A DNA stretch of 64,000 nucleotides. It comes from Anaerolineae bacterium (GTDB lineage: Bacteria > Chloroflexota > Anaerolineae > Aggregatilineales > J027). The position numbers were made by a program, and so were the translations under genes. Numbering within the stretch: position 1 is the first letter of the stretch; the number at the start of each line of letters is the position of its first letter. Shown in pieces: positions 9,477 through 18,185 of this stretch. The DNA is taken from NCBI GenBank assembly GCA_021463865.1, contig JAJTXY010000005.1:124001-188000 (forward strand). Reading direction: 5' to 3'. The notes beneath the pieces were generated by a model. The model was given only the letters and a program-made list of their open reading frames with translations, was not told the origin of the DNA and ran no database searches.

Positions 9477-9855
9477 GCTGCTGTTCCTCCTGCAATTTTT
9501 GATAGAGGGCGATTTTGTATTCGATCACCTTCAGGTACTCCTGTAACAAGCGCAGTTGCTCGGTGACGACAGCGTGATGGCTTTTGAGCATGGCCTGACG
9601 TTCGGCAAGGGTGCTTTGGCCCTGACGCCGCAGTTCGGCATAATGCTGCATTTCGCGGATGGGCATTCCGGTGGCGCGTAGTTTGTTGAGAAACTCGATT
9701 TCCCGGATGGTGTCATCGGTATAACGACGATGCCCGTTGGCGGCCCGAACTACCGAAGAGAGCAGGCCGATGCGCTCATAGTAGCGCAGGGTATGGCCGC
9801 TCAATCCGGTTATTTCGGCAACTTGTTGAATGGTGTACTCTGTTTTTGTGACCAT
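9451..9855 (-). CDS. MerR-family transcriptional regulator
   Basis: A 134-residue regulator. The N-terminal winged helix-turn-helix is typical ([20 protein letters not shown], then GLLSS and NGHRRYTDD). A long dimerisation helix follows (about 75-125). There is no cysteine near the C-terminus, so a metal-sensing role is unlikely; it fits the aldehyde/electrophile-responsive AdhR/NmlR-like group. It is first in a two-gene operon with the aldo/keto reductase. Its own promoter has the 19-base spacer and dyad expected for MerR activation. The predicted transcript starts almost at the ATG, so the mRNA may be leaderless. Confidence 0.9.
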   Translation of the reverse strand: MVTKTEYTIQQVAEITGLSGHTLRYYERIGLLSSVVRAANGHRRYTDDTIREIEFLNKLRATGMPIREMQHYAELRRQGQSTLAERQAMLKSHHAVVTEQLRLLQEYLKVIEYKIALYQKLQEEQQHESTSVGS

Positions 9856-9862
9856 GTTTCAC

Positions 9863-9893
9863 AGTCTACAACTTTGAGCGCACTCTAAGTCAA
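9863..9893 (-). promoter_or_regulatory. MerR-type promoter and operator
   Basis: On the minus strand, -35 TTGACT (9893-9888) and -10 TAGACT (9868-9863) are 19 bases apart. This is the over-long spacer that MerR proteins correct by twisting DNA. The spacer holds an imperfect dyad, CTTAGAGTGCGCTCAAAG (9889-9872), with 7 of 9 positions symmetric, close to operators known for AdhR/NmlR-type regulators. Confidence 0.85.
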
Positions 9894-9911
9894 GGGGGCA
9901 GCTATTGTCAA

Positions 9912-10373
9912 TTAACTGGTGGGGGTTTCTTCGGTTGCTTCGGGCGATGGGGTGCGCGGATCGGGGGTTGCCTCGATAGAGGGCACATTGACTGTTACAC
10001 TGCGGCCTTTTGGCACGTTGGCGATGGTGCCTTCATCAATATTGTAACAGCGCATCCCATTTTCATCTGGCTCGGAATTGGTGTCGAGAACATACGAATA
10101 AACAGTGTTGGGTTCAACTTTGGCGGAAGTGCGCTGACCCGCTTTGGCCTTGAGGGTGATAATTTCCCCATTTGATTGATTGGTCAGGGTAAGTGTGACT
10201 TCGGGGCATTGACCTGTATTATCCAAGTAAACTAGGGTGTCGTCCTCACCTTGTTGGAGAAAAAGGAAAGCCGCCGCAATAATGACGACCAAGACGAGTC
10301 CAATCAATACTGCCGCCAAACCAATATTTCCCGTAATGAGTTCTTTCAAATTTTTAGCCGATTTATTTTCCAA
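9912..10373 (-). CDS. Hypothetical single-pass membrane protein
   Basis: 153 residues: a short cytoplasmic N-terminus, one strong membrane helix (about 19-40, GLAAVLIGLVLVVIIAAAF), then an extracellular beta-rich domain of about 85 residues with two cysteines (TGQCPEV and GMRCYNI) that could pair. It ends in a Pro/Thr/Glu-rich tail. I do not recognise the family. The architecture matches other small surface proteins in this window. It is divergent from the dehydrogenase gene across a 165-base gap. Confidence 0.65.
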   Translation of the reverse strand: MENKSAKNLKELITGNIGLAAVLIGLVLVVIIAAAFLFLQQGEDDTLVYLDNTGQCPEVTLTLTNQSNGEIITLKAKAGQRTSAKVEPNTVYSYVLDTNSEPDENGMRCYNIDEGTIANVPKGRSVTVNVPSIEATPDPRTPSPEATEETPTS

Positions 10374-10538
10374 CTGTACATGACTCCTTCAAAAAACGAC
10401 GCTAAGGCGTTGGCATTGTAACGATGTGCGGCATGGTTTACAAGAGGTGGTAGAATTGCCTCAATATCTCATTCCACTCCCCACTGTATATTACTGCGGG
10501 ACAGGGTTTCTTGGTTCATCACACGAAGGAAATAAATA

Positions 10539-11492
10539 ATGAGGCGGGCGGTTGTTTTTGACGAAACAGGTGTGCGGGTCGTTGAACGGGCGATCCCAGC
10601 ATTACAGTTGGATGAGGCACTTATTGAGCTAAGTGTGGCGGGGGTATGCAGCACAGACTTGGCGCTGACACGCGGGTATATGAACTTTCGGGGTGTGTTG
10701 GGCCATGAGTTTGCCGGGGTGGTGACACAAGGGCCAGCCGAATGGGTGGGACAGCGGGTGGTGGGGGAAATCAATATCGCCTGTGGCAAGTGTGACTTGT
10801 GTTTGATGGGAACTCCGACCCAATGCCGCAATCGCTATACTTTGGGGATTTCGGGGAATTATGATGGGGTGTTTGCAAACGTATTTAAGCTGGCGGTGCG
10901 GAATTTACATCGTATCCCTGATAATGTCAGCGATATTGAGGCGGTTTTCACCGAGCCACTGGCGGCGGCCTGCCAAATTTTGCAGCAAGTCCATCTGCGC
11001 CCAACCGAACCCGTTTATATCTTGGGGGTAGGGCGTTTGGGGATGTTGTGCGCTCAGGTGATTCATCAAGCAGGGGTGCCTGTGATTGGGATTGTACGAC
11101 ATGATCGGCAAGTTGAACTTCTAGAAAAATGGGGGATTGAGTCGCGGTGGCGCGAGGATATTCCAGACGCCCGTGCCTCAGTCGTGGTAGATTGTACGGG
11201 GAATGCGGCTGGGTTTGCGGAGGCGCTGACGTTGGTGCGCCCACGCGGAACGATTGTTTTGAAAAGCACCTATGAAGGTATTCCACAGGCAAACTTGAGC
11301 AAGGTGGTGGTGGACGAAATTACGGTGGTGGGTAGCCGCTGTGGGCCATTTGATGTGGCACTGCGACTGCTGGCCCAAAAACGAATTGATGTGCTGAGTA
11401 TGATTGATGGCGAGTATGCGCTTAGTGAGGCTCCGGCGGCGTTGGCACGGGCGGCGCAAGGCGGCGTCTTAAAGCTGCTGCTGCGGCCCTAA
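10539..11492 (+). CDS. Zinc-dependent medium-chain alcohol dehydrogenase
   Basis: NAD(P)-dependent oxidoreductase of the MDR superfamily, 317 residues, cytosolic. Catalytic zinc ligands: Cys37 (GVCSTD) and His56-Glu57 (GHE). Structural zinc cysteines: 81, 84, 87 and 95 (CGKCDLC...C). The Rossmann motif is VYILGVGRLGMLCAQ. It is shorter than classical ADH (about 350) and resembles the threonine/sorbitol dehydrogenase-like branch; the substrate cannot be named. The start has AAGGA eight bases upstream. Its 3' end overlaps the convergent TolB-like gene by 71 bases. Confidence 0.9.
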   Translation: MRRAVVFDETGVRVVERAIPALQLDEALIELSVAGVCSTDLALTRGYMNFRGVLGHEFAGVVTQGPAEWVGQRVVGEINIACGKCDLCLMGTPTQCRNRYTLGISGNYDGVFANVFKLAVRNLHRIPDNVSDIEAVFTEPLAAACQILQQVHLRPTEPVYILGVGRLGMLCAQVIHQAGVPVIGIVRHDRQVELLEKWGIESRWREDIPDARASVVVDCTGNAAGFAEALTLVRPRGTIVLKSTYEGIPQANLSKVVVDEITVVGSRCGPFDVALRLLAQKRIDVLSMIDGEYALSEAPAALARAAQGGVLKLLLRP

Positions 11493-12465
11493 TTACCCCA
11501 ATTGGCAGCAAGATCAAAAGATTAACCAGTAGTAGACCTGCTGCATGAAAGTTGGGTGCAGGGGAGGGTGGCGACCATGTAGGGTAGACGTTATCGCCTC
11601 GGCTGTTGGTTAGGCGGGTTTTCTCGCTGCCATCGGCCCGCATTCGATAAATCTCAATTTCGCCTTCGCGCTCTGAGACATAGGCGATGTAACTACCATC
11701 GGGTGACCATGCGGGTACAGTGTTGGCTGTGCCCTCGTGGGTCAACTGCTGCACCTGTGAGCCATCCACGCGCATCTTGTAAATTTGATAGACCCCGCCG
11801 CGATTGGAGGCAAAGGCGATCCATTGACCATCGGGCGACCATGTGGGGTAGTAGTTGAAGCCGCGACTGTTGGTGAGGCGTTGTTCATCGGTACCATCAG
11901 GTCGGATGCGATAAATCTCAGGCGCACCCTGCCGTTCTGAAACAAAAGCGATCCATTGCTCATCGGGCGACCAAACTGGATTACGATTGGAGCCAAAGCT
12001 ATCGGTCAGGCGATATTCTGTGCCATCCATCAGATTCATAACAAAAATTTCTGCGGTGCGGCCTAAACGATTCGAGGCATAGGCCATCCATTTGCCGTCG
12101 GGCGACCAACTTGCACTGCCATTGCCGCCTGTAAGGGTGGGGGTGATTTGTTCGGTATTGCCACCAATAGCGGGGACTTTGAAAATTTGAAGGCTGGTCG
12201 TACTCATGGAGGTAAAAGCAATCCAATCGCCATCGGGTGACCAACTTGGGGCCATACGGCGGGTTGGGCCAACGGTCAACTGCTCGACAATTTTGCCATC
12301 GGCACGCATTCGATAAAGTTGCTGATCGAGGCGTTTGGTGCGACTGGAAAGGAAACCAATCCAGTAAGACACGGGATGATCGTCTTGATGGATGACCAAA
12401 TTGAGAGTGACAAGCGATAAGGACAACGCAAAAATGACGCTGGTCAGTTTGGCTAGACGACGCAT
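11422..12465 (-). CDS. TolB-like PD40 beta-propeller membrane protein
   Basis: 347 residues. An N-terminal hydrophobic segment (about 8-25) acts as a signal or anchor. Five clear PD40 repeats follow, each with a WSPDG(D/K/Q)WIA(F/Y) core and alternating (Q/E)IYRMRADG strands, plus one degenerate repeat (PTWSPPSP). Together they form a six-bladed propeller of the TolB C-terminal type. A second membrane helix and a basic tail close the protein. Without an outer membrane or other tol genes nearby, it is not a TolB of a Tol-Pal system; a surface-exposed binding propeller is more likely. Its 3' end overlaps the dehydrogenase gene. Confidence 0.82.
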   Translation of the reverse strand: MRRLAKLTSVIFALSLSLVTLNLVIHQDDHPVSYWIGFLSSRTKRLDQQLYRMRADGKIVEQLTVGPTRRMAPSWSPDGDWIAFTSMSTTSLQIFKVPAIGGNTEQITPTLTGGNGSASWSPDGKWMAYASNRLGRTAEIFVMNLMDGTEYRLTDSFGSNRNPVWSPDEQWIAFVSERQGAPEIYRIRPDGTDEQRLTNSRGFNYYPTWSPDGQWIAFASNRGGVYQIYKMRVDGSQVQQLTHEGTANTVPAWSPDGSYIAYVSEREGEIEIYRMRADGSEKTRLTNSRGDNVYPTWSPPSPAPNFHAAGLLLVNLLILLPIGVIRAAAAALRRRLAPPVPTPPEPH

Positions 12466-12576
12466 AATGTCAATATCCCACTACACACTTTTTTAGATTG
12501 TATGCCAATTCGGGATAAATTCGGCCATTCTATTTCCGCCCACATATAAAATTTATCTAATAATTATTGAATCACC

Positions 12577-12606
12577 TTGACAATTTGGGCGTAATTTCGC
12601 TACCCT
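12577..12606 (+). promoter_or_regulatory. Candidate topA promoter
   Basis: A perfect -35 TTGACA (12577-12582) and a weak -10 TACCCT (12601-12606) have an 18-base spacer. The predicted start lies about 60 bases before topA. The region around it is AT-rich. Confidence 0.45.
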
Positions 12607-12673
12607 GTGGTTTCATTTATTTAATTATCTTTGCAGCAACCCATAGATACCTGTAGATAATTCGAGGACATCA

Positions 12674-15358
12674 ATGCGACGATTGGTTATTGTTGAGTCG
12701 CCAACTAAAGCGAGAACCATTAGCAATTTTTTGCCCAAAGGCTATGATGTAGAAGCCTGTATGGGGCATGTTCGGGATTTGCCCGCCTCGGCCAAAGAAA
12801 TCCCTGCTGCCTATAAGGAACAAGCGTGGTCGCGGATTGGGGTAGATGTTGAACGAAATTTTGAGCCACTGTATGTTGTGCCGGGTGACAAAAAGAAGGT
12901 CGTCAAGGAACTGAAGGCCCGTCTTAAAGATGTGGATGAACTGATCCTCGCCACCGACGAAGACCGGGAAGGGGAGAGTATCGGGTGGCACTTGACGGAA
13001 GTGTTAAAGCCGCAAGTGCCGATTCGCCGCATGGTATTTCATGAAATTACCCGCGAGGCGATTCAAGAGGCACTGGGCCAGACCCGCGAGATTGACCAGC
13101 AGTTGGTACGTGCCCAAGAAACACGTCGTATCCTTGACCGCTTGGTAGGGTATACCGTGTCACCGCTGCTGTGGAAAAAAGTTGCCAGTGGGCTTTCGGC
13201 GGGGCGGGTGCAGTCCGTCGCTATGCAGATGTTAGTTAAACGGGAACGCGAACGGATTGCCTTTCGGTCAGCGACCTATTGGGATTTGAAGGCGCTGTTG
13301 GAGGCGAATAAACAAAAATTCAGCGCGGTGCTGATTTCAGTAGGCGGACGCACAATTGCCAGTGGGAAAGATTTTGATGAGACCACCGGGCAACTGAAGA
13401 AAAACGCCAAAGTGCTGCTGTTGGATGAAAATGCCGCCAGAGCCTTACGTGACCGACTGCTCAAGGGTGAAAATGGCAAGCCGACGGTCTGGACGGTGAT
13501 TGAGGTCAATGAGCGAGTGCAAAAGCGCCGACCTCCGCCCCCCTTCACGACCAGTACCTTGCAGCAAGAGGCCAATCGTAAACTGCGCTTATCTTCTAAA
13601 GAAACCATGCGGGTGGCCCAGCGCTTGTATGAGCAGGGGTATATCACCTATATGCGTACCGACTCGGTGACGCTGTCCTCAGAGGCGATTCACGCGGCCC
13701 GTAATGCAGTACAGCGGCGCTATGGCAAAGAATATTTGAGCGACCAACCCCGTCAATACTCCACTCAATCGAAAGCGGCACAGGAAGCGCATGAAGCCAT
13801 TCGTCCCGCTGGTACCCAGATGATGACGGCGGTAGAACATGGCCTATCGGGTACGGAAGCCAGCGTGTATGACATGATTTGGAAGCGTACTATTGCGACC
13901 CAGATGGCCGAGGCGATACTGAAATTTAACACGGTCAATATTCAGGCGCAGGACGCGATTTTCCAAGCGACGGGTAAGGTGATTGAGTTTCCCGGTTATT
14001 TCCGTGCCTATGTGGAAGGGTCAGATGACCCCGACGCGGCGTTAGAAGATCAGGAGATGATTCTGCCGCCACTGAAACAAGGGGATGTGGTCAATTGCAA
14101 AGATATTGAAGCCTTGAAGCATGAGACCAAGCCGCCCGCTCGATATACGGAAGCGGCGTTGGTGCAGGCATTGGAAAAAGAAGGGGTGGGACGACCCAGC
14201 ACCTATTCTACGATTATCAGCACGATTTTGGATCGAGGTTATGCCCAAAAAACGAGTAACCAACTGATCCCCACTTATGTTGCATTTGCGGTCAGCCGCC
14301 TGCTCGAAAATCACTTCCCCGACTTGGTAGATACCCAATTTACGGCGCGGATGGAAGAAGTGCTCGACGAAATTGCAGAAGGGAAGGCTGAATGGCTGCC
14401 GTATCTGCGCGAATTTTATCAGGGCGAAGAAGGGCTGGAATCGCAGGTTAAGGAAAAAGAGCAGACCATCAATCCGCGAGATATTTACGCACTGGATTTG
14501 ACCGATATGGATGCTAAAGTGCGTGTTGGGCCATATGGGGCTTATATTGAGCGCGAAAATGGTGGAGGAGAAGCGGTGCGTGTCTCTATTCCCGAATCTA
14601 TCGCTCCGGCGGACTTGAATGTGGTGGAAGTAGAGCGTCTGATTCGGCAAAAAGATGAAGGGCCGGACATTATCGCGCATTTCCCCGACACAAATGAGCC
14701 AATTTATCTGCTACAAGGGCGCTTTGGGTATTATGTGCAGTTGGGGCAGAATGGCGAAGATGGGGTCAAGCCCAAACGGGCTTCGTTGCCCAAAGGAGTG
14801 CAACCGCAAAATGTTACCCCGCAAATGGCGATTAACTTGCTGAGTTTGCCGCGCACGCTGGGGAATGACCCGGAGTCGGGCGAAGAAATTCAGGCTGCGA
14901 TTGGACGGTTTGGTCCCTATGTGCGGCGGGGTGATACCTTTAAGTCACTCGGTAAAAACGATGATATTTTTACAATAGACCTAGATCGGGCACTCGAATT
15001 ATTGAGTCAGAGTAGTTCCAAAGCCTCGCAGTTATTACGGACGCTGGGTGAGCATCCGGCTGATGGCAAACCCGTGACGGTCAATACGGGGCGGTATGGA
15101 CCGTATGTTAAACATGGCACGACCAATGCCAAACTAACCAAAGGGATGGATGCCGAAACCGTCACAATGGAGCAGGCCTTGGGTTTATTGGCGCAAAAGC
15201 CGCCCAAGAAGACGGCGAGATCAACCGCTAAACGGGCGTCGCGGACATCGGCGAAATCGTCAGCGGGGAAAAAACCACAAACCACAGCCAAAAAATCTAC
15301 CACTAAGAAAACAGCGACCAAAAAGACGACAACCACCAAGAAAAAGACCACGAAATAG
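12674..15358 (+). CDS. topA: DNA topoisomerase I (type IA)
   Basis: Relaxes negative supercoils by single-strand passage. The 894-residue protein starts with the TOPRIM domain (LVIVESPTKA, then DEDREGE). The active-site tyrosine is Tyr326 in YMRTDS. After the core come C-terminal repeats of the Topo_C_Rpt type (GPYGAYIERENGG, GRFGYYVQLG, GRFGPYVRRG, GRYGPYVKHG), with no CxxC zinc fingers, unlike E. coli TopA. The last ~55 residues are an almost pure Lys/Thr/Ala tail resembling histone H1, likely for nonspecific DNA binding. GAGGA lies about seven bases before the ATG. A terminator follows. Confidence 0.96.
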   Translation: MRRLVIVESPTKARTISNFLPKGYDVEACMGHVRDLPASAKEIPAAYKEQAWSRIGVDVERNFEPLYVVPGDKKKVVKELKARLKDVDELILATDEDREGESIGWHLTEVLKPQVPIRRMVFHEITREAIQEALGQTREIDQQLVRAQETRRILDRLVGYTVSPLLWKKVASGLSAGRVQSVAMQMLVKRERERIAFRSATYWDLKALLEANKQKFSAVLISVGGRTIASGKDFDETTGQLKKNAKVLLLDENAARALRDRLLKGENGKPTVWTVIEVNERVQKRRPPPPFTTSTLQQEANRKLRLSSKETMRVAQRLYEQGYITYMRTDSVTLSSEAIHAARNAVQRRYGKEYLSDQPRQYSTQSKAAQEAHEAIRPAGTQMMTAVEHGLSGTEASVYDMIWKRTIATQMAEAILKFNTVNIQAQDAIFQATGKVIEFPGYFRAYVEGSDDPDAALEDQEMILPPLKQGDVVNCKDIEALKHETKPPARYTEAALVQALEKEGVGRPSTYSTIISTILDRGYAQKTSNQLIPTYVAFAVSRLLENHFPDLVDTQFTARMEEVLDEIAEGKAEWLPYLREFYQGEEGLESQVKEKEQTINPRDIYALDLTDMDAKVRVGPYGAYIERENGGGEAVRVSIPESIAPADLNVVEVERLIRQKDEGPDIIAHFPDTNEPIYLLQGRFGYYVQLGQNGEDGVKPKRASLPKGVQPQNVTPQMAINLLSLPRTLGNDPESGEEIQAAIGRFGPYVRRGDTFKSLGKNDDIFTIDLDRALELLSQSSSKASQLLRTLGEHPADGKPVTVNTGRYGPYVKHGTTNAKLTKGMDAETVTMEQALGLLAQKPPKKTARSTAKRASRTSAKSSAGKKPQTTAKKSTTKKTATKKTTTTKKKTTK

Positions 15359-15378
15359 CTTAACCAATCCGTTGTTTG

Positions 15379-15416
15379 AAAGGGCGATTGGCAGAGGTGC
15401 GAACCGCCCTTTTTAT
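15379..15416 (+). terminator. Rho-independent terminator after topA
   Basis: AAAGGGCG (15379-15386) pairs with CGCCCTTT (15405-15412), with a T-rich run after the stem. It lies between the convergent ends of topA and the small membrane-protein gene. Confidence 0.75.
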
Positions 15417-15420
15417 TTGC

Positions 15421-15831
15421 CTATTTGCCGCTGCCCAAGAGTTGGCGTTTGACGTGCGGGAGCAAAAACGCACCGCCAACAATGGTACCAGTGAGTGGAT
15501 AGGGCACACCCGCGACGATACCCATCGCAAAGCCTTTGGCAAGGGCCGAACTTAGATAATCACGCTCGACGAAGTATTGAATTAGGAATACAGCGAAGGC
15601 GTTAATCAGAAAGATAGCAAACGCCGTCCCAAATAGGCCTACAACTGTCGGGGTCGCCAGCAAATCAGGAATTGTCCAAAAGAAATCGAGGGCAATGGTG
15701 ACCATCGCACTTAGGGGATGGATGGGGCCGTTGCTGCGATCTTCTAGGGTATATTCCTCATACTTGTCGAGATAGTCGTCATCTTCGGGTTGAACGATTT
15801 CGCCGCGAATGGGTTGTCGTTTGTCTAGCAT
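15421..15831 (-). CDS. Hypothetical membrane protein
   Basis: 136 residues: an acidic cytoplasmic N-terminus (QPEDDDYLDKYEEY), then two or three hydrophobic segments (about 43-60, 62-86 and 100-125). The last has glycine-rich helix packing (FAMGIVAGVPYPLTGTIVGGAF). I do not recognise a family. It starts 15 bases downstream of galK on the same strand, so it is probably in the same transcript. Confidence 0.65.
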   Translation of the reverse strand: MLDKRQPIRGEIVQPEDDDYLDKYEEYTLEDRSNGPIHPLSAMVTIALDFFWTIPDLLATPTVVGLFGTAFAIFLINAFAVFLIQYFVERDYLSSALAKGFAMGIVAGVPYPLTGTIVGGAFLLPHVKRQLLGSGK

Positions 15832-15846
15832 GATGTCCTCACGGTC

Positions 15847-16989
15847 TTATGGTCTAAAAATGACGTGGCTTCCGGCGGCGGGTTGGAAGGGATAGAGTGC
15901 CGGAGTCAGGCCAGTTTGCGATTGGTAGGGTGGGGTGATGTCGGCGATAAATTTATCCACCGCGTCGGCTTTTACAAGGGCCACGCAACAGCCACCAAAG
16001 CCACCGCCGGTCATACGTGCGCCAAAACAACCAGACATTTGGCGGGCCATCTCGGTAATCAGGTCGGCTTCTGCCCACGAGATTTCAAAGTCATCGCGCA
16101 TACTATAGTGGCTTTCGTTCATCAATTTCCCAGCGGTAAGGGCATCGCCATTTTGCAAGGCACCGGCGGCTTGGAGGGTGCGGGCATTTTCGGTGACGAT
16201 ATGGCGGGCGCGGCGATAGCGAATATCCCCCAACTGCTCCTTATACGCTTCGACCTGCTCACTAGTTGCGTCCCGCAGGTGGGAGACACCCATCATTTGG
16301 GCGGCTTCTTCACATTGGCGGCGGCGATCCACATAGGCCGAACCAACCAACTGGCGGCGCTTGGCGGTGTCAATCACGATAACACTGACACCATCCGGTA
16401 AATGAATGGGGCGGGTTTCCAGCGAACGACAGTCAATCAAAATGGCGTGACCTTCGGAACTGGCGGCAGACGTCATCTGATCCATCACACCGGAAGGCAT
16501 TCCCATAAATTTATGTTCAACTTCGACACCCAGTAAAGCTTTTTGCCCCTGCGTCATCTGCTGATTGGAGAGAGCAAGGCCAAGTTCAATCATACCGATT
16601 TCAATGGCGGCGGAGGAAGACAGGCCCGCCCCGATGGGCACGTTACCCGCAATGGCAATATCGGCAGTTGGGAGCGTGATGCCGCGCTGACCCAAAAGAT
16701 ACCATACCCCACGTACATGGCTTGTCCAGTGGGGAAGGGATGAATCTTGGAATTGATCGCGGGTAAAACTCATTGTGCCGGAATAATCCACTGAATGAAC
16801 GCGGAATTGATGATCGGTGCGGGGGCGGGCAGCGACCCACACGCCGCGTCCGATTGCCATTGGCAGCACAAAACCATCATTGTAATCGGTATGTTCGCCT
16901 ATCAAATTGACACGCCCCGGGGCATAGGTTAAATAGGTGGGGCTAGTGTGGAAAGCAGATTCAAAAGCTGCTATTACAACATCACGCAT
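15847..16989 (-). CDS. galK: Galactokinase
   Basis: Phosphorylates galactose at C1 with ATP, the entry to the Leloir pathway. It belongs to the GHMP kinase superfamily. The galactokinase signature GRVNLIGEHTDYNDG is near residues 25-39. The ATP-binding motif 2 is PIGAGLSSSAA. Motif 3 is MTGGGFGGCCVAL. The 380-residue length is normal. A GAGGAG site precedes the ATG at 16989. No other gal genes are adjacent; the partner is a small membrane protein. It is divergent from proB across 77 bases. Confidence 0.95.
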   Translation of the reverse strand: MRDVVIAAFESAFHTSPTYLTYAPGRVNLIGEHTDYNDGFVLPMAIGRGVWVAARPRTDHQFRVHSVDYSGTMSFTRDQFQDSSLPHWTSHVRGVWYLLGQRGITLPTADIAIAGNVPIGAGLSSSAAIEIGMIELGLALSNQQMTQGQKALLGVEVEHKFMGMPSGVMDQMTSAASSEGHAILIDCRSLETRPIHLPDGVSVIVIDTAKRRQLVGSAYVDRRRQCEEAAQMMGVSHLRDATSEQVEAYKEQLGDIRYRRARHIVTENARTLQAAGALQNGDALTAGKLMNESHYSMRDDFEISWAEADLITEMARQMSGCFGARMTGGGFGGCCVALVKADAVDKFIADITPPYQSQTGLTPALYPFQPAAGSHVIFRP

Positions 16990-17019
16990 GGGGTCTCCTC
17001 AATTGGTGGAAATGCACTG

Positions 17020-17025
17020 TATAAT
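17020..17025 (+). promoter_or_regulatory. Candidate -10 box for proBA
   Basis: A TATAAT (17020-17025) lies 41 bases before proB in the galK-proB divergent gap. No convincing -35 is visible. Confidence 0.35.
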
Positions 17026-17066
17026 ACGGTTTGTCCATAAGATTCAAGACAAGTGCATAAATTCAA

Positions 17067-18185
17067 ATGTCTAAAACAATCGTCATCAAACTTGGTACCA
17101 GTACCTTGACAGAAGGTACTGCGCGTCTTTCCCGCCCTAAATTGCTCGATATTATCCGTCAGGTTGCCGCGTTGGTCAAAGAGGGCATTCGGGTGGTGGT
17201 CGTCACCTCCGGGGCAATGGCGGCGGGCCGGGAAGTGCTGGATAATCCGTCTTTGCCCAATTATCTGCCGGCCAAACAAATGTTATGTTCGGTTGGGCAG
17301 GGTTATCTGATGCAGGTCTACAGCATGTTGTTCGGGCACTACGACACCCACATTGGGCAGATTTTGCTGACCCATGCTGATTTATCGCACCGAACGCGCT
17401 ACCTCAATGCCCGTGACACGCTCAATACCCTGATGGATTATGGGATTGTGCCGATTGTCAACGAGAATGATACCCTTGCTGTTGAAGAAATTAAAGTAGG
17501 GGATAATGACAATTTATCGGCCCATATTGCAGCTTTGCTAGATGCTGATTTGCTCATTTTGGTGACCGATCAGCATGGTTTGTATGACCGTGACCCGCGC
17601 CTTGACCCAGAAGCCAAATTGATTTCGCGCGTTGAGGTCATTGATGACAGCATCTATGCGTTGGCGGGGGGCAGTACATCGGGCTTGGGCACGGGGGGCA
17701 TGATGACGAAAATTCAGGCAGCGCAATTGGCTACGCGGAGTGGGACACGCACGGTAATAGTCAGCGGGAAAGAACCCAATGTGTTGCTGCGCATTATGGC
17801 AGGGGAGACCCTCGGTACGACCTTTGAGCCGTTGGTGACACATTTGGAAAGCCGCAAACGTTGGTTATTGGCGGAGCGCCCACGCGGTTCGATTCAAATT
17901 GATGCCGGGGCAATGAAGGTCTTAAAAAATCGGGGCGCGAGTCTACTGCCCGTTGGGATACGCGCCGTCAAACGTAAATTTGAACGCGGGGCGGTGGTAT
18001 TGGTGGTGGATGAAGAAGAACGACCTTTTGCACATGGCCTAACGAATTACAGCAGTGCCGAATTGGAGAAAATCAGGGGGCATAAATCGCCGGAGATTGC
18101 GGATATTTTGGGCTATACCTATGGCGAGGAAGCGATCCATCGAGGAAATCTGGTATTGGTCAGCACCAAGGAGAAAACACCATGA
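17067..18185 (+). CDS. proB: Glutamate 5-kinase
   Basis: First step of proline synthesis: ATP plus glutamate to gamma-glutamyl phosphate. The 372-residue protein has the amino acid kinase domain (IVIKLGTSTL at the start, VVVVTSGAMAAG, NENDTLAVEEIKVGDNDNLSA) and a C-terminal PUA domain (from about residue 275). Proline feedback normally acts on the kinase domain. No clear ribosome site precedes the ATG. Its stop overlaps proA by four bases (ATGA), so translation is probably coupled. Confidence 0.96.
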   Translation: MSKTIVIKLGTSTLTEGTARLSRPKLLDIIRQVAALVKEGIRVVVVTSGAMAAGREVLDNPSLPNYLPAKQMLCSVGQGYLMQVYSMLFGHYDTHIGQILLTHADLSHRTRYLNARDTLNTLMDYGIVPIVNENDTLAVEEIKVGDNDNLSAHIAALLDADLLILVTDQHGLYDRDPRLDPEAKLISRVEVIDDSIYALAGGSTSGLGTGGMMTKIQAAQLATRSGTRTVIVSGKEPNVLLRIMAGETLGTTFEPLVTHLESRKRWLLAERPRGSIQIDAGAMKVLKNRGASLLPVGIRAVKRKFERGAVVLVVDEEERPFAHGLTNYSSAELEKIRGHKSPEIADILGYTYGEEAIHRGNLVLVSTKEKTP

